Shown: piece by piece, positions 55,477 to 64,000 of the stretch | How positions within the stretch are numbered: position 1 is the first letter of the stretch | How the letters are laid out: every line of letters begins with the position of its first letter | NCBI RefSeq assembly: GCF_923079645.1 | Contig: NZ_CAKLPY010000002.1 | Coordinates: 1,612,001-1,676,000, forward strand | DNA: 64,000 nucleotides | Source: Emticicia aquatica | GTDB lineage: Bacteria; Bacteroidota; Bacteroidia; Cytophagales; Spirosomataceae | Direction: 5' to 3' | Translations under genes and position numbers: made by a program | Notes under the pieces: generated by a model | Told to the model about the DNA's origin: nothing | Databases searched by the model: none | The model's input: only the letters and a program-made list of their open reading frames with translations

Positions 55477-55527
55477 AAAATAGTTTGTTCTGTTTAACTT
55501 TATCGGTCAAATAGAACAAACTATTTT
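55477..55527 (-). terminator. Terminator of the CHU_C protein gene
   Basis: Fifteen-base perfect arms (55477-55491, 55513-55527) follow the stop on minus by about 18 bases, with a T-rich tail. Confidence 0.75.
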
Positions 55528-55544
55528 TACTAAAAACAGAGCCG

Positions 55545-58409
55545 TTATCTTATCAACTCAATCCAACCTTTGATTGTTGTTGGAATCTCGTCATTTTTAT
55601 CTAATCGCTGAATTACAACTTGAGAAATATAATAATATGTACCAGAGGCTAGTTCTGCTCCATTATTAGATTTTCCATCCCAATTGAGGCTTTCTCCACT
55701 TGATTGATATACTTTCGTGCCGTAGCGGTTATAAATTTCAATACTAATGGATTTGATAAATGCCGAACAAGTCATTGGCGTAAATGTGTCATTTTTGCCA
55801 TCGCTGTTTGGTGTTAATACATTCGGCAATTCAACAATCGGACAATTATCTTTACATATAATATTACTTGGGCCACTTTCAATATTCAAACGATTAACTG
55901 CCGTGATGTAATAGCAGCCCGCAAAACCATCTTGCAACGGTTTTACATGAATAAACGAATTTTCGAGTGCTGAAACTGTTGCCAAAAGTTTGGGTTGTTC
56001 GTCTTTATAACGTGCATAATAAATGTTGTATTTTAAAATATCAACTCTACAGACAATACCGCTTGCACTTATAGGCGTTCGCCAAGTAAATTTATTTGAA
56101 ATGCTATTCGATTCACAAATGGCTTTTCGGTCGAGATTTTGGCAGTTTATTTCTTCGGTACTAAATACTGGTGGACAAGGTGGCGTATTATCAATCGGTG
56201 TTCCACAGTTTACTTGTGAAAAGTTATAAAGTAAACCTAGCTGCGGCAAGCGAGCGTATGCTCCGACGGTTTCAACTTTGTAACAATACGAGGTATCAAC
56301 TACCATCGGAATAGTATTTATGCCATCATCAGGAAATTTGTCAGTGCCATCATCAAAATATGTGAATGTGTTGACTGCTTGCACTGATACTTCTGCAATG
56401 ATATTGAACGTGCCTGGATTGGTTTTTGATTCTCTATAAATTCGATGTTTACGATTATCGTTGTTCCATGGGACATTTGCTTGCCAGCTCAGTTTTACTT
56501 TTTGAGCATCCGAATTTACAGTTAATCGAACACTGCTAGCTACTTGACTTTCTGCCAAAACTTTATCGCTTTCGTAAATAAAAGCAACTTTATATGTATA
56601 TCCATTTGAAACAGTATTAAGACCATCATCAACAAAAACAGTATCGGCCGTTTTGTTAACTTTTGTAGAAATACTAGTTACGAGCTGAAAAGTTCCGCCA
56701 TTTATACCCGTTGCTCGGTAAAGTTTATATTGATAAGGCCCTTTGTGTTCGGTCGAATCAAAATTTAATGGACGAGTCCATTTTACCAAAATTCGACCAG
56801 TCTGATTATCAGTTTTCTCAACGCTTACATTCGTAATCACTGGAGCTCTTTGTGGGAGTTCACTTCCAACACAGGCTTCATTAGAAGGTACACTCGGAAT
56901 CGAAACAAACTCCGAACTAGCCAAATTTGCTACCAAACTATAACTATAAATCTTACCATTTTGTGCTTTTGTATCGAGGAAGAAAGTATCTTTTACCGAA
57001 ACTCTAGCAACTTCCACAAAACCTAATGAAGCAGGTAAGCCAATTTCGCATTGAGCAGGAATATAGTTTGAACATCCTTCTTTACGGTAAACAACTATTT
57101 CTGCGTTTTGAATATTACAATCAGGATATTGCTGCCAACGCAATTCAACTCCACGTTCGGTATTTTTAGCATTTAAACCTCTTGGCCTAGGTGGAATGAC
57201 TTTAATTTTGACGGTCTTAATGTCAGTCAACTGCACAGCAAACCTTCCAGGGAAATCTTCTACTTTAAACAATACATCGTAGGCTTGCCCTCGAACGTGT
57301 TTACAGTTGGTTTCCCATGTAAAAGTACCAGAAGCTGGACTTTTTTGAGTTTGATTTAAAGGAGTAAATTTGGCTTCGAGAGGAGCAACGTAACTCGCAT
57401 TTAGGCCCCCTGCATCACGATTATAGACGCCACCATTTGTGGTTATTTTTAAATTATTATTATCTTTATCAATGGCTGTTACCTTAAATTCAACTTTTTC
57501 ACCTGCTTCCACACAAATCTGATTTGGCACGGTTAATAAGGGTCGATTATTGGGCGTTTCAACTACGATAATTTGCATATCTCTCGTAATTTCTCCGATT
57601 TTGGAATAAAGTCCATTGTTTCCTTTCCGCCATTCTTCGATTATGAAAGCAACATTTATTTGATATTGAGGGGTTGTCCATTTGCCAGGGGCATCCCAAA
57701 TTAAATCTCCAGTAATTGCATCAATCTTGAAAAAAGAAGCCCCCGAACCATCTTCAGTGAGCAACGGTTGTCCTAATGTAGCTGGGTCTTTATAGCCAGT
57801 AATTGTTTCTCCAAGACCAGAGCCTTCACCAAAATCTCTTTTGGGAATGGTCAATCGGTAAGCTAAACTATCACCATCAGCATCAAAAGCACCAGGGTTG
57901 TGTATAAATCTTTTTCCTACACCCGCAGTATCAATCGGAATATTAAGCAGTACGGGTGTATTATTTAACCCCAAAGTTCCATTAACAACGATGGTTGTTT
58001 CTACAAAAAAACTAATTTCATCTGTTCTTCCTGGAAGGTTTACTGTATTTGCATTTCGATTAGTAATTGCACAAGTAATAGTGTATCGTCCTTGAGCAGG
58101 AAATGTGAATGTTGTGTCATAAACATTACACATTGTAGAGGCGTTGATAAGTGTTTTTTTCTTACGTTTAACATCATATAATGGAACACCCGTGACACCA
58201 AAATAAAACTTTACAAAGTTTTGCCCTTCATTGGCTTGTACTCCATTGATTTGGTCAGTGTAAGTTGTGAGCGTAACACGATAAGTTAAACTCGTATTTG
58301 ATATTCTTTTGGCTGTAATTTCGCCCGCTCTAATGTGGGTAGCCATTGCACTTGACAGGCCTAAAACACTAAAAATGATTAAAAAAAATATAAACTTCAA
58401 TGGTTTCAT
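55545..58409 (-). CDS. Large secreted protein with gliding-motility-type (CHU_C, T9SS type B) C-terminus
   Basis: A 954-residue exported protein. After a signal peptide ending near 'LSSAMA' there are cadherin/PKD-like beta domains ('DADGDSLAYRLTIP', 'VTAIDKDNNNLKI') and fibronectin type III-like repeats around residues 400-750. The last ~85 residues start with 'PNVLTPNSDGKNDTF' and contain 'IEIYNRYGTKVYQS' and 'SGTYYYI'. This is the CHU_C/type B sorting domain recognised by T9SS. It is probably a surface adhesin or scaffold. Confidence 0.88.
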   Translation of the reverse strand: MKPLKFIFFLIIFSVLGLSSAMATHIRAGEITAKRISNTSLTYRVTLTTYTDQINGVQANEGQNFVKFYFGVTGVPLYDVKRKKKTLINASTMCNVYDTTFTFPAQGRYTITCAITNRNANTVNLPGRTDEISFFVETTIVVNGTLGLNNTPVLLNIPIDTAGVGKRFIHNPGAFDADGDSLAYRLTIPKRDFGEGSGLGETITGYKDPATLGQPLLTEDGSGASFFKIDAITGDLIWDAPGKWTTPQYQINVAFIIEEWRKGNNGLYSKIGEITRDMQIIVVETPNNRPLLTVPNQICVEAGEKVEFKVTAIDKDNNNLKITTNGGVYNRDAGGLNASYVAPLEAKFTPLNQTQKSPASGTFTWETNCKHVRGQAYDVLFKVEDFPGRFAVQLTDIKTVKIKVIPPRPRGLNAKNTERGVELRWQQYPDCNIQNAEIVVYRKEGCSNYIPAQCEIGLPASLGFVEVARVSVKDTFFLDTKAQNGKIYSYSLVANLASSEFVSIPSVPSNEACVGSELPQRAPVITNVSVEKTDNQTGRILVKWTRPLNFDSTEHKGPYQYKLYRATGINGGTFQLVTSISTKVNKTADTVFVDDGLNTVSNGYTYKVAFIYESDKVLAESQVASSVRLTVNSDAQKVKLSWQANVPWNNDNRKHRIYRESKTNPGTFNIIAEVSVQAVNTFTYFDDGTDKFPDDGINTIPMVVDTSYCYKVETVGAYARLPQLGLLYNFSQVNCGTPIDNTPPCPPVFSTEEINCQNLDRKAICESNSISNKFTWRTPISASGIVCRVDILKYNIYYARYKDEQPKLLATVSALENSFIHVKPLQDGFAGCYYITAVNRLNIESGPSNIICKDNCPIVELPNVLTPNSDGKNDTFTPMTCSAFIKSISIEIYNRYGTKVYQSSGESLNWDGKSNNGAELASGTYYYISQVVIQRLDKNDEIPTTIKGWIELIR

Positions 58410-58556
58410 AGACTATTGATTAGGATTTACATAAATATAAACGAAAAAAAATAAACCTTGTGTTAAGATTGAATGGATTTTTTGAAAACAATTTTACAAA
58501 ACAACTTGTTGGATTTTTAATTCGATAGCAAATTATCAAAAAAGTGAAAAGTTTTA

Positions 58557-58587
58557 TTGATTCTAAGCTATTTGTGGCTTACTTTTG
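58557..58587 (+). promoter_or_regulatory. Putative promoter of sdhCAB
   Basis: TTG (58557-58559), 20 bases, then TACTTTTG (58580-58587), a full match. The -7 box overlaps a TTG codon at 58585 that would otherwise open a longer sdhC frame. Confidence 0.7.
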
Positions 58588-58662
58588 GGCAATGAAAATA
58601 ATTGTATTTTTCAAAGGAATACAAAATTCGTCAATTGTCCATTAAAATTATTAAATAAGGCT

Positions 58663-59454
58663 ATGTCTTGGCTCACAAAAACATTATCAAGTTCAATTGG
58701 AAAGAAAGTCCTGATGTCACTCACAGGGCTATTTCTTTGTACTTTTCTATTGGTTCATCTCATAGGAAACTTACAACTTTTCAAAAATGACGGAGGGTAT
58801 GCTTTCAATAAGTATGCGGTCTTTATGACTACGTTTCCTCTTATCAAAATAGTTTCTTATGTAAACTACGCTTTGATTCTTTTTCACGCTTTTTGGGGTT
58901 TATACCTTGAATTTCAGAACCGAAAGGCTCGCCCAGTAGCTTACGCTGTTGTAAGAAATCAATCGTCATTTTCAAGCCGCAACATGGCCATCCTTGGTAC
59001 AATCTTATTAGTTTACATTGTTGTTCACATGGGTGATTTTTGGTATAAATTTCACAATGAGCCACTTCCTTACGTACAATATACCGAAAACGTAACAACA
59101 GGAGAAGTTGTAACAAAAACAATGGACGCTGGTTATACACAAGAAGTGAAAATTGTAGAAATGAGCAATGAAGCAGCAGGTACACATTCTGTAATCGTGA
59201 AAGATTTATTTCAAGAAGTTGGGGTTTCGTTCCAAAATCCTTTATTAGTGATTTTTTATATTTTAGGAATGTTTGCAGTGGCATATCACCTGTATCACGG
59301 CTTTCAAAGTGCGTTCCAAACTTTAGGCTGGAATCACCCTAAATATACTCCTTTAGTAAAATTTATTGGTACTTGGGTTTTTGCTATTGCCATTCCTTTG
59401 GGCTTTGCAGCAATGCCAATATATTTCTTTGCAAAACATTTAATGGGTAATTGA
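58663..59454 (+). CDS. sdhC: Succinate dehydrogenase cytochrome b subunit
   Basis: A 263-residue membrane anchor of complex II. The start at ATG 58663 gives '[20 protein letters not shown]', the usual N-terminus. Five hydrophobic segments and His residues in 'LVHLIGN', 'LFHAFWG', 'VVHMGDF' and 'AYHLYHGFQ' suit two b haems, the type B fold of Bacillus and Bacteroidota. It leads sdhCAB, with 28 bases to sdhA. Confidence 0.92.
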   Translation: MSWLTKTLSSSIGKKVLMSLTGLFLCTFLLVHLIGNLQLFKNDGGYAFNKYAVFMTTFPLIKIVSYVNYALILFHAFWGLYLEFQNRKARPVAYAVVRNQSSFSSRNMAILGTILLVYIVVHMGDFWYKFHNEPLPYVQYTENVTTGEVVTKTMDAGYTQEVKIVEMSNEAAGTHSVIVKDLFQEVGVSFQNPLLVIFYILGMFAVAYHLYHGFQSAFQTLGWNHPKYTPLVKFIGTWVFAIAIPLGFAAMPIYFFAKHLMGN

Positions 59455-59482
59455 TTTTAATAGACTAATTGATAATAATAAG

Positions 59483-61465
59483 ATGTCAAATAAATTAGAT
59501 GCCAAAATTCCTGAAGGTCCATTATCGGACAAATGGACAAAGTATCGCTCAACTGTACCATTAGTAAACCCGGCTAACAAGCGTAGTTTGGAAATTATTG
59601 TGGTTGGAACAGGCTTAGCTGGAGCTTCGGCTGCTGCTACATTGGCCGAACTCGGCTATAAAGTTAAAGCGTTTTGTTTTCAAGATTCACCTCGCCGAGC
59701 TCACTCAATCGCAGCTCAAGGTGGTATCAACGCTGCTAAAAATTATCAAAATGATGGTGATTCTGTTTACCGTTTATTTTATGATACAATTAAAGGTGGT
59801 GATTACCGTGCAAGAGAAGGAAATGTGCACCGTCTAGCAGAGGTTTCGGGTAATATCATCGACCAATGCGTGGCTCAAGGTGTTCCGTTTGCTCGTGAGT
59901 ATGGTGGACTTTTATCTAATCGCTCATTTGGTGGTACGCAAGTTCAACGTACTTTTTATGCTGCTGGTCAAACAGGGCAACAATTATTGTTAGGAGCTTA
60001 TTCTGGTTTAGAGCGTCAAGTGGGTATCGGTAACGTAACCATGTACACTCGCCATGAAATGCTTGATGTAGTAATGATTGATGGAAAAGCTCGTGGAATT
60101 ATCGCTAAAAATTTAGTAACCGGCGAACTTGAGCGTCATTTCGGACACGCAGTATTGCTTTGTACAGGTGGATACGGAAACGTATTCTATTTGTCAACCA
60201 ATGCAATGGGTAGTAACGTAACTGCCGCTTGGAAAGCACATAAAAAAGGAGCAAATTTTGCCAATCCTTGTTATACACAAATTCACCCAACTTGTATCCC
60301 TGTATCAGGTGACCACCAGTCGAAACTTACTTTGATGTCAGAATCATTGCGTAACGATGGTAGAATTTGGGTGCCAAAACAAAAAGATGATAAGCGTGCT
60401 GGAAATGATATTCCAGAAGAAGAAAGAGACTACTACTTAGAGCGTCGATATCCTGCATTCGGAAACTTAGTCCCTCGTGATATTGCCTCACGTGCCGCCA
60501 AAGAGCGTTGTGATGCAGGTTACGGAGTTGGGGCATCAAAAATGGCTGTATATCTTGATTTTGCTTTCGCAATTGACCGTTATGGAAAAATTGAAGCAAA
60601 CAAAAAGAATATGCACGATGCTTCTAAAGAACAAATTACGGAAATGGGTAGAGCGGTTGTGAAAGAGAAATATGGTAACTTGTTTGATATGTACAAACAA
60701 ATTACTGGAGAAGACCCTTACGTTTTACCAATGCGTATTTATCCAGCGGTTCATTATACAATGGGTGGACTTTGGGTTGATTACAATTTGATGACAAATG
60801 TACCAGGTTTATATGCTTTGGGTGAAGCTAATTTCTCTGATCACGGTGCAAACCGTCTTGGGGCAAGTGCCTTGATGCAAGGTTTAGCCGATGGATACTT
60901 CGTTATCCCTTATACAATTGGCTCATATCTTTCAAGTGAGATTCGTACCAAATCAATACCAACTGACCATCCTGCGTTTGTGGAGGCTGAGAAAGCGGTT
61001 CAAGATAGAATCAACAAATTGATAAATATCAAAGGAAAACAATCTCCCGAATCATTCCACAAGCGTTTAGGTAAAATTATGTGGGATAAATGCGGAATGG
61101 CTCGTAACGAAAAAGGTCTGAAAGAAGCAATTGCTGAAATTCAAGCTTTGAAAAAAGAATTCTGGTCAGACTTACGTATTATGGGTGATGCTGATGAATT
61201 TAATCCTGAATTAGATAAAGCTGGTCGTGTTGCTGATTTTATCGAACTTGGAGAATTAATGTGTGTTGATGCTCTCAATCGTAATGAATCTTGTGGTGGT
61301 CACTTCCGTGAAGAGTTCCAAACCGAAGAAGGAGAAGCACTTCGTGACGATGAGAACTACATGTATGTAGCAGCATGGGAATATGAAGGTGAAAGCAAAT
61401 GGAACCTTAACCCAGAACCATTGATTTACGAAAACATCAAAATTGCTCAACGTAGTTATAAATAA
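59483..61465 (+). CDS. sdhA: Succinate dehydrogenase/fumarate reductase flavoprotein subunit
   Basis: A 660-residue catalytic subunit that oxidises succinate to fumarate. The FAD motif is '[19 protein letters not shown]', and '[13 protein letters not shown]' carries the His that binds FAD covalently. 'HPTCIPVSG' and '[11 protein letters not shown]' line the active site. Length fits the type B family. It lies between sdhC and sdhB in one operon. Confidence 0.96.
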   Translation: MSNKLDAKIPEGPLSDKWTKYRSTVPLVNPANKRSLEIIVVGTGLAGASAAATLAELGYKVKAFCFQDSPRRAHSIAAQGGINAAKNYQNDGDSVYRLFYDTIKGGDYRAREGNVHRLAEVSGNIIDQCVAQGVPFAREYGGLLSNRSFGGTQVQRTFYAAGQTGQQLLLGAYSGLERQVGIGNVTMYTRHEMLDVVMIDGKARGIIAKNLVTGELERHFGHAVLLCTGGYGNVFYLSTNAMGSNVTAAWKAHKKGANFANPCYTQIHPTCIPVSGDHQSKLTLMSESLRNDGRIWVPKQKDDKRAGNDIPEEERDYYLERRYPAFGNLVPRDIASRAAKERCDAGYGVGASKMAVYLDFAFAIDRYGKIEANKKNMHDASKEQITEMGRAVVKEKYGNLFDMYKQITGEDPYVLPMRIYPAVHYTMGGLWVDYNLMTNVPGLYALGEANFSDHGANRLGASALMQGLADGYFVIPYTIGSYLSSEIRTKSIPTDHPAFVEAEKAVQDRINKLINIKGKQSPESFHKRLGKIMWDKCGMARNEKGLKEAIAEIQALKKEFWSDLRIMGDADEFNPELDKAGRVADFIELGELMCVDALNRNESCGGHFREEFQTEEGEALRDDENYMYVAAWEYEGESKWNLNPEPLIYENIKIAQRSYK

Positions 61466-61506
61466 ACCCTTGCCCCAAAAGGGGTGAACACAAAATATTT
61501 ACAGTT

Positions 61507-62271
61507 ATGTCAGAAGGTAATATGAACATCACACTCAAAGTGTGGCGTCAAAAAAATAAAAAAACAAGCGGTAAGTTGGAAACTTATCAAGTTGAAGGTA
61601 TTTCTGAAGATATGTCGTTCTTAGAAATGTTTGACGTTTTGAACGAACGCCTAGTTTCAGAAGGAACTGAACCAATTGCATTTGACCACGATTGCCGTGA
61701 GGGTATCTGCGGAATGTGTTCGATGTATATCAATGGTCAACCTCATGGACCACTACAAGGCGTAACAACTTGCCAATTGCACATGCGTAGCTTCAAAAAT
61801 GGTGATACTATCGTAGTTGAACCTTGGAGATCAGTAGCATTTCCAGTTGTAAAAGATTTAGTTGTTGACAGAAGTTCATTCGACCGTATCATCGCATCAG
61901 GTGGTTATATTTCTGTTAATACAGGAAATGCTCAAGATGGAAATTCATTACCTATACCAAAAGATGATGCCGACAAAGCATTTGCTGCTGCGGCTTGTAT
62001 CGGTTGCGGAGCTTGTGTTTCTGCTTGTAAAAATGCGTCAGCAATGTTATTCGTTTCAGCAAAAGTTTCGCAATTAGCATTATTGCCACAAGGTCAACCA
62101 GAGCGTCAAGACCGTGCAATGAAAATGGTTGCTCAAATGGATGCAGAAGGATTTGGTTCTTGTACAAACACTGGAGCTTGTGCTGCTGAATGTCCAAAAG
62201 AGATTTCTCTCGAAAATATAGCTCGCTTAAACCGTGAATACCTTGGAGCAAGTTTAGGTTCTACGAATTAA
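61507..62271 (+). CDS. sdhB: Succinate dehydrogenase iron-sulfur subunit
   Basis: A 254-residue electron-transfer subunit. [2Fe-2S] ligands are in '[12 protein letters not shown]' plus the Cys of 'TTCQLH'. The [4Fe-4S]/[3Fe-4S] ligands are in '[13 protein letters not shown]' and '[13 protein letters not shown]'. Two start codons are possible (residues 1 and 6); the first is kept. It ends the sdhCAB operon before a strong terminator. Confidence 0.96.
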   Translation: MSEGNMNITLKVWRQKNKKTSGKLETYQVEGISEDMSFLEMFDVLNERLVSEGTEPIAFDHDCREGICGMCSMYINGQPHGPLQGVTTCQLHMRSFKNGDTIVVEPWRSVAFPVVKDLVVDRSSFDRIIASGGYISVNTGNAQDGNSLPIPKDDADKAFAAAACIGCGACVSACKNASAMLFVSAKVSQLALLPQGQPERQDRAMKMVAQMDAEGFGSCTNTGACAAECPKEISLENIARLNREYLGASLGSTN

Positions 62272-62288
62272 GATTAGCAAAGTACATT

Positions 62289-62326
62289 AAAAAAGTCCCG
62301 ATTTCTTGTGAAGTCGGGACTTTTTT
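62289..62326. terminator. Bidirectional terminator between sdhB and dnaN
   Basis: Thirteen-base perfect arms (62289-62301, 62314-62326) with A and T runs. Confidence 0.9.
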
Positions 62327-62358
62327 GTAGAAATATAGTATCGAAATACCTCATTAAT

Positions 62359-63483
62359 TTACGCATACGTATTCAACATCACTGGCATAACGAGCATTAA
62401 AGTATCTTCATTTTCTGTTTTCTCAACAGGAATAATCAATCCTGCACGATTTGGTTGAGACATTTCCAAAGAAATATTTTTTACGCTCAAATTATTTAAC
62501 ATTTCAATCAAAAACTTAGCATTAAATCCAATTTCCATTTCTTCGCCATCATATTCGCAAGAAAGCTTTTCTGTTGCTTCGTTTGAATAATCCAAATCTT
62601 CAGCAGAAATAACTAACTCATTAGACGAAATTTTTAAGCGAATTTGATGTGTAGTTTTATTTGAATAAATTGAAATACGCTTCAATGTACTCAATAATTC
62701 TGTACGTTCAATTCTCAATTTATTGGGATTACTCTGTGGAATTACATTTTCATAGTCAGGGAAACGTTCGTCAATTAATCGGCAAATCATTTTAATGTGT
62801 CCAAAACTAAAAAATGCATTTGAATTGCTAAATTCAGCTTTTACAGGTAATGTTTCACCAGGGAGCGAAGATTTTAATAAGTTAAGAGCCTTACGAGGTA
62901 AAATCATCGAAGTTGCATTCGGAGATTTTATGTCTTCACGACGATAACGAATCAAACGGTGACCATCAGTTGCTACAAAAGTTGTCGAATTATCAGAAAC
63001 TTGAACAAAAACGCCTGTCATTGCTGGACGTAAATCATCTGTACTTGTAGCAAAAATTGTATTTGCAATGGCCGAACCAAGCATATCCGAATCCATTTCA
63101 ATACTGAAATTACGATTTACTTGCGGCACACGTGGAAAATCCATTGGATTTTCACCCGCCAACTTATAACGGCCATTAGCAGTTACTAATTCTGTTCCGA
63201 ATGTTTCTTCGTCAATATTTATTTGTACTGGTTGCTCAGGTAAACTACGCAAAGTATCTAACAATAAACGAGCAGGAACAGCAAACGAACCACTATCACG
63301 AGATTCTACTTCAAACTCAGTAATCATTACAGTCTGCATATCAGAAGCCGTAACGGTTAAGTTAGCCTTGTCTAATTGAAACAAAAAATTCTCAAGAATC
63401 GGAACAATTGGATTACTGGCAATAACGCCATTAATAGTAGAAAGGTGTTTCAGTAAAGAGGAGGACGAAATAATAAATTTCAT
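62359..63483 (-). CDS. dnaN: DNA polymerase III beta subunit (sliding clamp)
   Basis: A 374-residue clamp that holds the replicative polymerase on DNA. The three repeated clamp domains are all present: 'MKFIISSSSLLKHLSTINGV' at the start (as SSLLKHLSTINGV), 'FVATDGHRLIRY' in the middle, and 'LMLVMPVMLN' close to the end. Neither dnaA nor recF is beside it, so this is not an obvious origin locus. Promoter at 63574-63603. Confidence 0.95.
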   Translation of the reverse strand: MKFIISSSSLLKHLSTINGVIASNPIVPILENFLFQLDKANLTVTASDMQTVMITEFEVESRDSGSFAVPARLLLDTLRSLPEQPVQINIDEETFGTELVTANGRYKLAGENPMDFPRVPQVNRNFSIEMDSDMLGSAIANTIFATSTDDLRPAMTGVFVQVSDNSTTFVATDGHRLIRYRREDIKSPNATSMILPRKALNLLKSSLPGETLPVKAEFSNSNAFFSFGHIKMICRLIDERFPDYENVIPQSNPNKLRIERTELLSTLKRISIYSNKTTHQIRLKISSNELVISAEDLDYSNEATEKLSCEYDGEEMEIGFNAKFLIEMLNNLSVKNISLEMSQPNRAGLIIPVEKTENEDTLMLVMPVMLNTYA

Positions 63484-63573
63484 GGGTTTTATTGAGTTTT
63501 ACTTTTAATAGTTTATTGCTTGAGTACTTATTTACGAAAATTGTGCCAAAATTTTCGGTGCAGAATAAGTCAG

Positions 63574-63603
63574 CAAAAGTACTAAGAAATATGGGTTTAG
63601 CAA
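63574..63603 (-). promoter_or_regulatory. Putative promoter of dnaN
   Basis: On minus, TTG (63601-63603), 19 bases, then TACTTTTG (63574-63581), a full match. The leader is about 84 bases. Confidence 0.65.
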
Positions 63604-63611
63604 AAGAAAAA

Positions 63612-63650
63612 AGGCTATTGATTATATCATTATAATATAGCCAATAGCCT
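63612..63650 (-). terminator. Terminator of the phytoene synthase gene
   Basis: On minus, arms 63650-63642 and 63620-63612 form a nine-base stem with a partly paired interior, followed by six T. It ends nine bases before the dnaN -33 element. Confidence 0.7.
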
Positions 63651-63704
63651 AAAGTATTTTTATAAAGTAAATTCTAAAAACAAATGATTATGTACTTTGC
63701 CTAA

Positions 63705-64000
63705 TTAAAGTACGTTCAGCCCACTTTGAACCAACGTTTTGGCAAGTAAAGCAAACTTTATTCTATCAGGCACTCTGATGCGTTCGTGTTGAATGCGATT
63801 AGCCGCTGTTTGTTTTATTCTACTAAATAATTTTAAGTAATAAACGTAAGCTAAATAAACGCCTTTTTTTGCTCCTTCGGGCAAACCCATGATTCCTCTG
63901 TAAGCACTATCAAAATCTTTTTGAATATCAGCTTCGATAATTTCTTTTGCCAAAATATCAAAATTATTAAAATCAACGCCAGGAAAATATACTCTTCCAC
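63705..64000 (-). CDS. crtB: Phytoene/squalene synthase family protein, C-terminus only (window edge)
   Basis: The last 98 residues of a gene cut by the right edge. The frame is open through 64000 and reads 'GRVYFPGVDF' before 'AYRGIMGLPEGAKKGVYLAY' and 'LFSRIKQTAANRI'. These are typical of the C-terminal third of phytoene synthase, which joins two GGPP molecules in carotenoid synthesis. The N-terminal aspartate-rich motifs lie outside the window, so squalene synthase-like relatives cannot be fully excluded. Confidence 0.85.
   Translation of the reverse strand, partial: GRVYFPGVDFNNFDILAKEIIEADIQKDFDSAYRGIMGLPEGAKKGVYLAYVYYLKLFSRIKQTAANRIQHERIRVPDRIKFALLAKTLVQSGLNVL

Noticed and set aside
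58844..59284. Long minus frame inside sdhC
   Set aside because: It is antisense to a clearly conserved gene; its length comes from the codon bias of the true frame.
62359..63483. dnaN as a mark of the replication origin
   Set aside because: dnaA, recF and DnaA-box clusters were not seen nearby; in this phylum dnaN is often away from the origin.

Overview
The window is AT-rich DNA from a Bacteroidota bacterium, most likely of the Cytophagia/Cytophagales (an Emticicia/Arcicella/Spirosoma-like genome). The evidence is a type IX secretion (T9SS) sorting domain, a gliding-motility-associated (CHU_C type) C-terminus, weak or absent Shine-Dalgarno sites, and a dozen or so promoters of the Bacteroidota form TTG-N17-24-TAnnTTTG. 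Gene content is mainly chromosomal housekeeping and carbon metabolism. I see no prophage, no insertion sequence and no CRISPR array. The genus is an inference.

Layout. 1-2180: the edge of a probable type I-B CRISPR-Cas operon, with a cas8b/csh1-like gene running off the left end, a 52-residue four-cysteine mini-protein upstream and a structured leader. 2588-2787: two identical tRNA-Val genes. 3050-7560: hexuronate catabolism (uxuA, kdgK, eda; uxaB convergent). 7847-9664: terC-plsC-gatC. 9743-12200: a seven-helix membrane protein, a ROK kinase and a short-chain dehydrogenase, all on minus. 12341-13891: an MlaE/MlaF-like lipid transporter. 13943-20042: a secreted GH3/serine-hydrolase fusion and Lon protease. 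20123-24605: an amidohydrolase, a TauE/SafE exporter and small membrane proteins.

24612-32598: a surface-glycan region. A GT2 glycosyltransferase, two large multi-pass proteins that look like GT-C enzymes and a T9SS-exported glycosidase-like protein form one operon, next to a CDP-paratose 2-epimerase-like gene. 32722-42568: a lipoprotein, L-2-hydroxyglutarate oxidase, amine oxidase, penicillin acylase, an alcohol dehydrogenase/AEC transporter pair, an MFS transporter and a DUF1080 protein. 42665-47496: tRNA-Cys, an ECF sigma locus with a likely anti-sigma and an envelope protein, then tRNA-Tyr-Gly-Thr-tuf. 47620-58409: a YfhO-like protein, an MFS exporter, a CBS protein with an alpha/beta hydrolase, an FAD oxidoreductase, a membrane-anchored LytTR regulator and a large CHU_C adhesin-like protein. 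58663-64000: sdhCAB (complex II), dnaN, and the C-terminus of a phytoene synthase at the right edge.

The most promising leads are the CRISPR-Cas border, with its leader and mini-protein, and the GT2/GT-C/T9SS operon. No wholly new system can be proven from the sequence alone.
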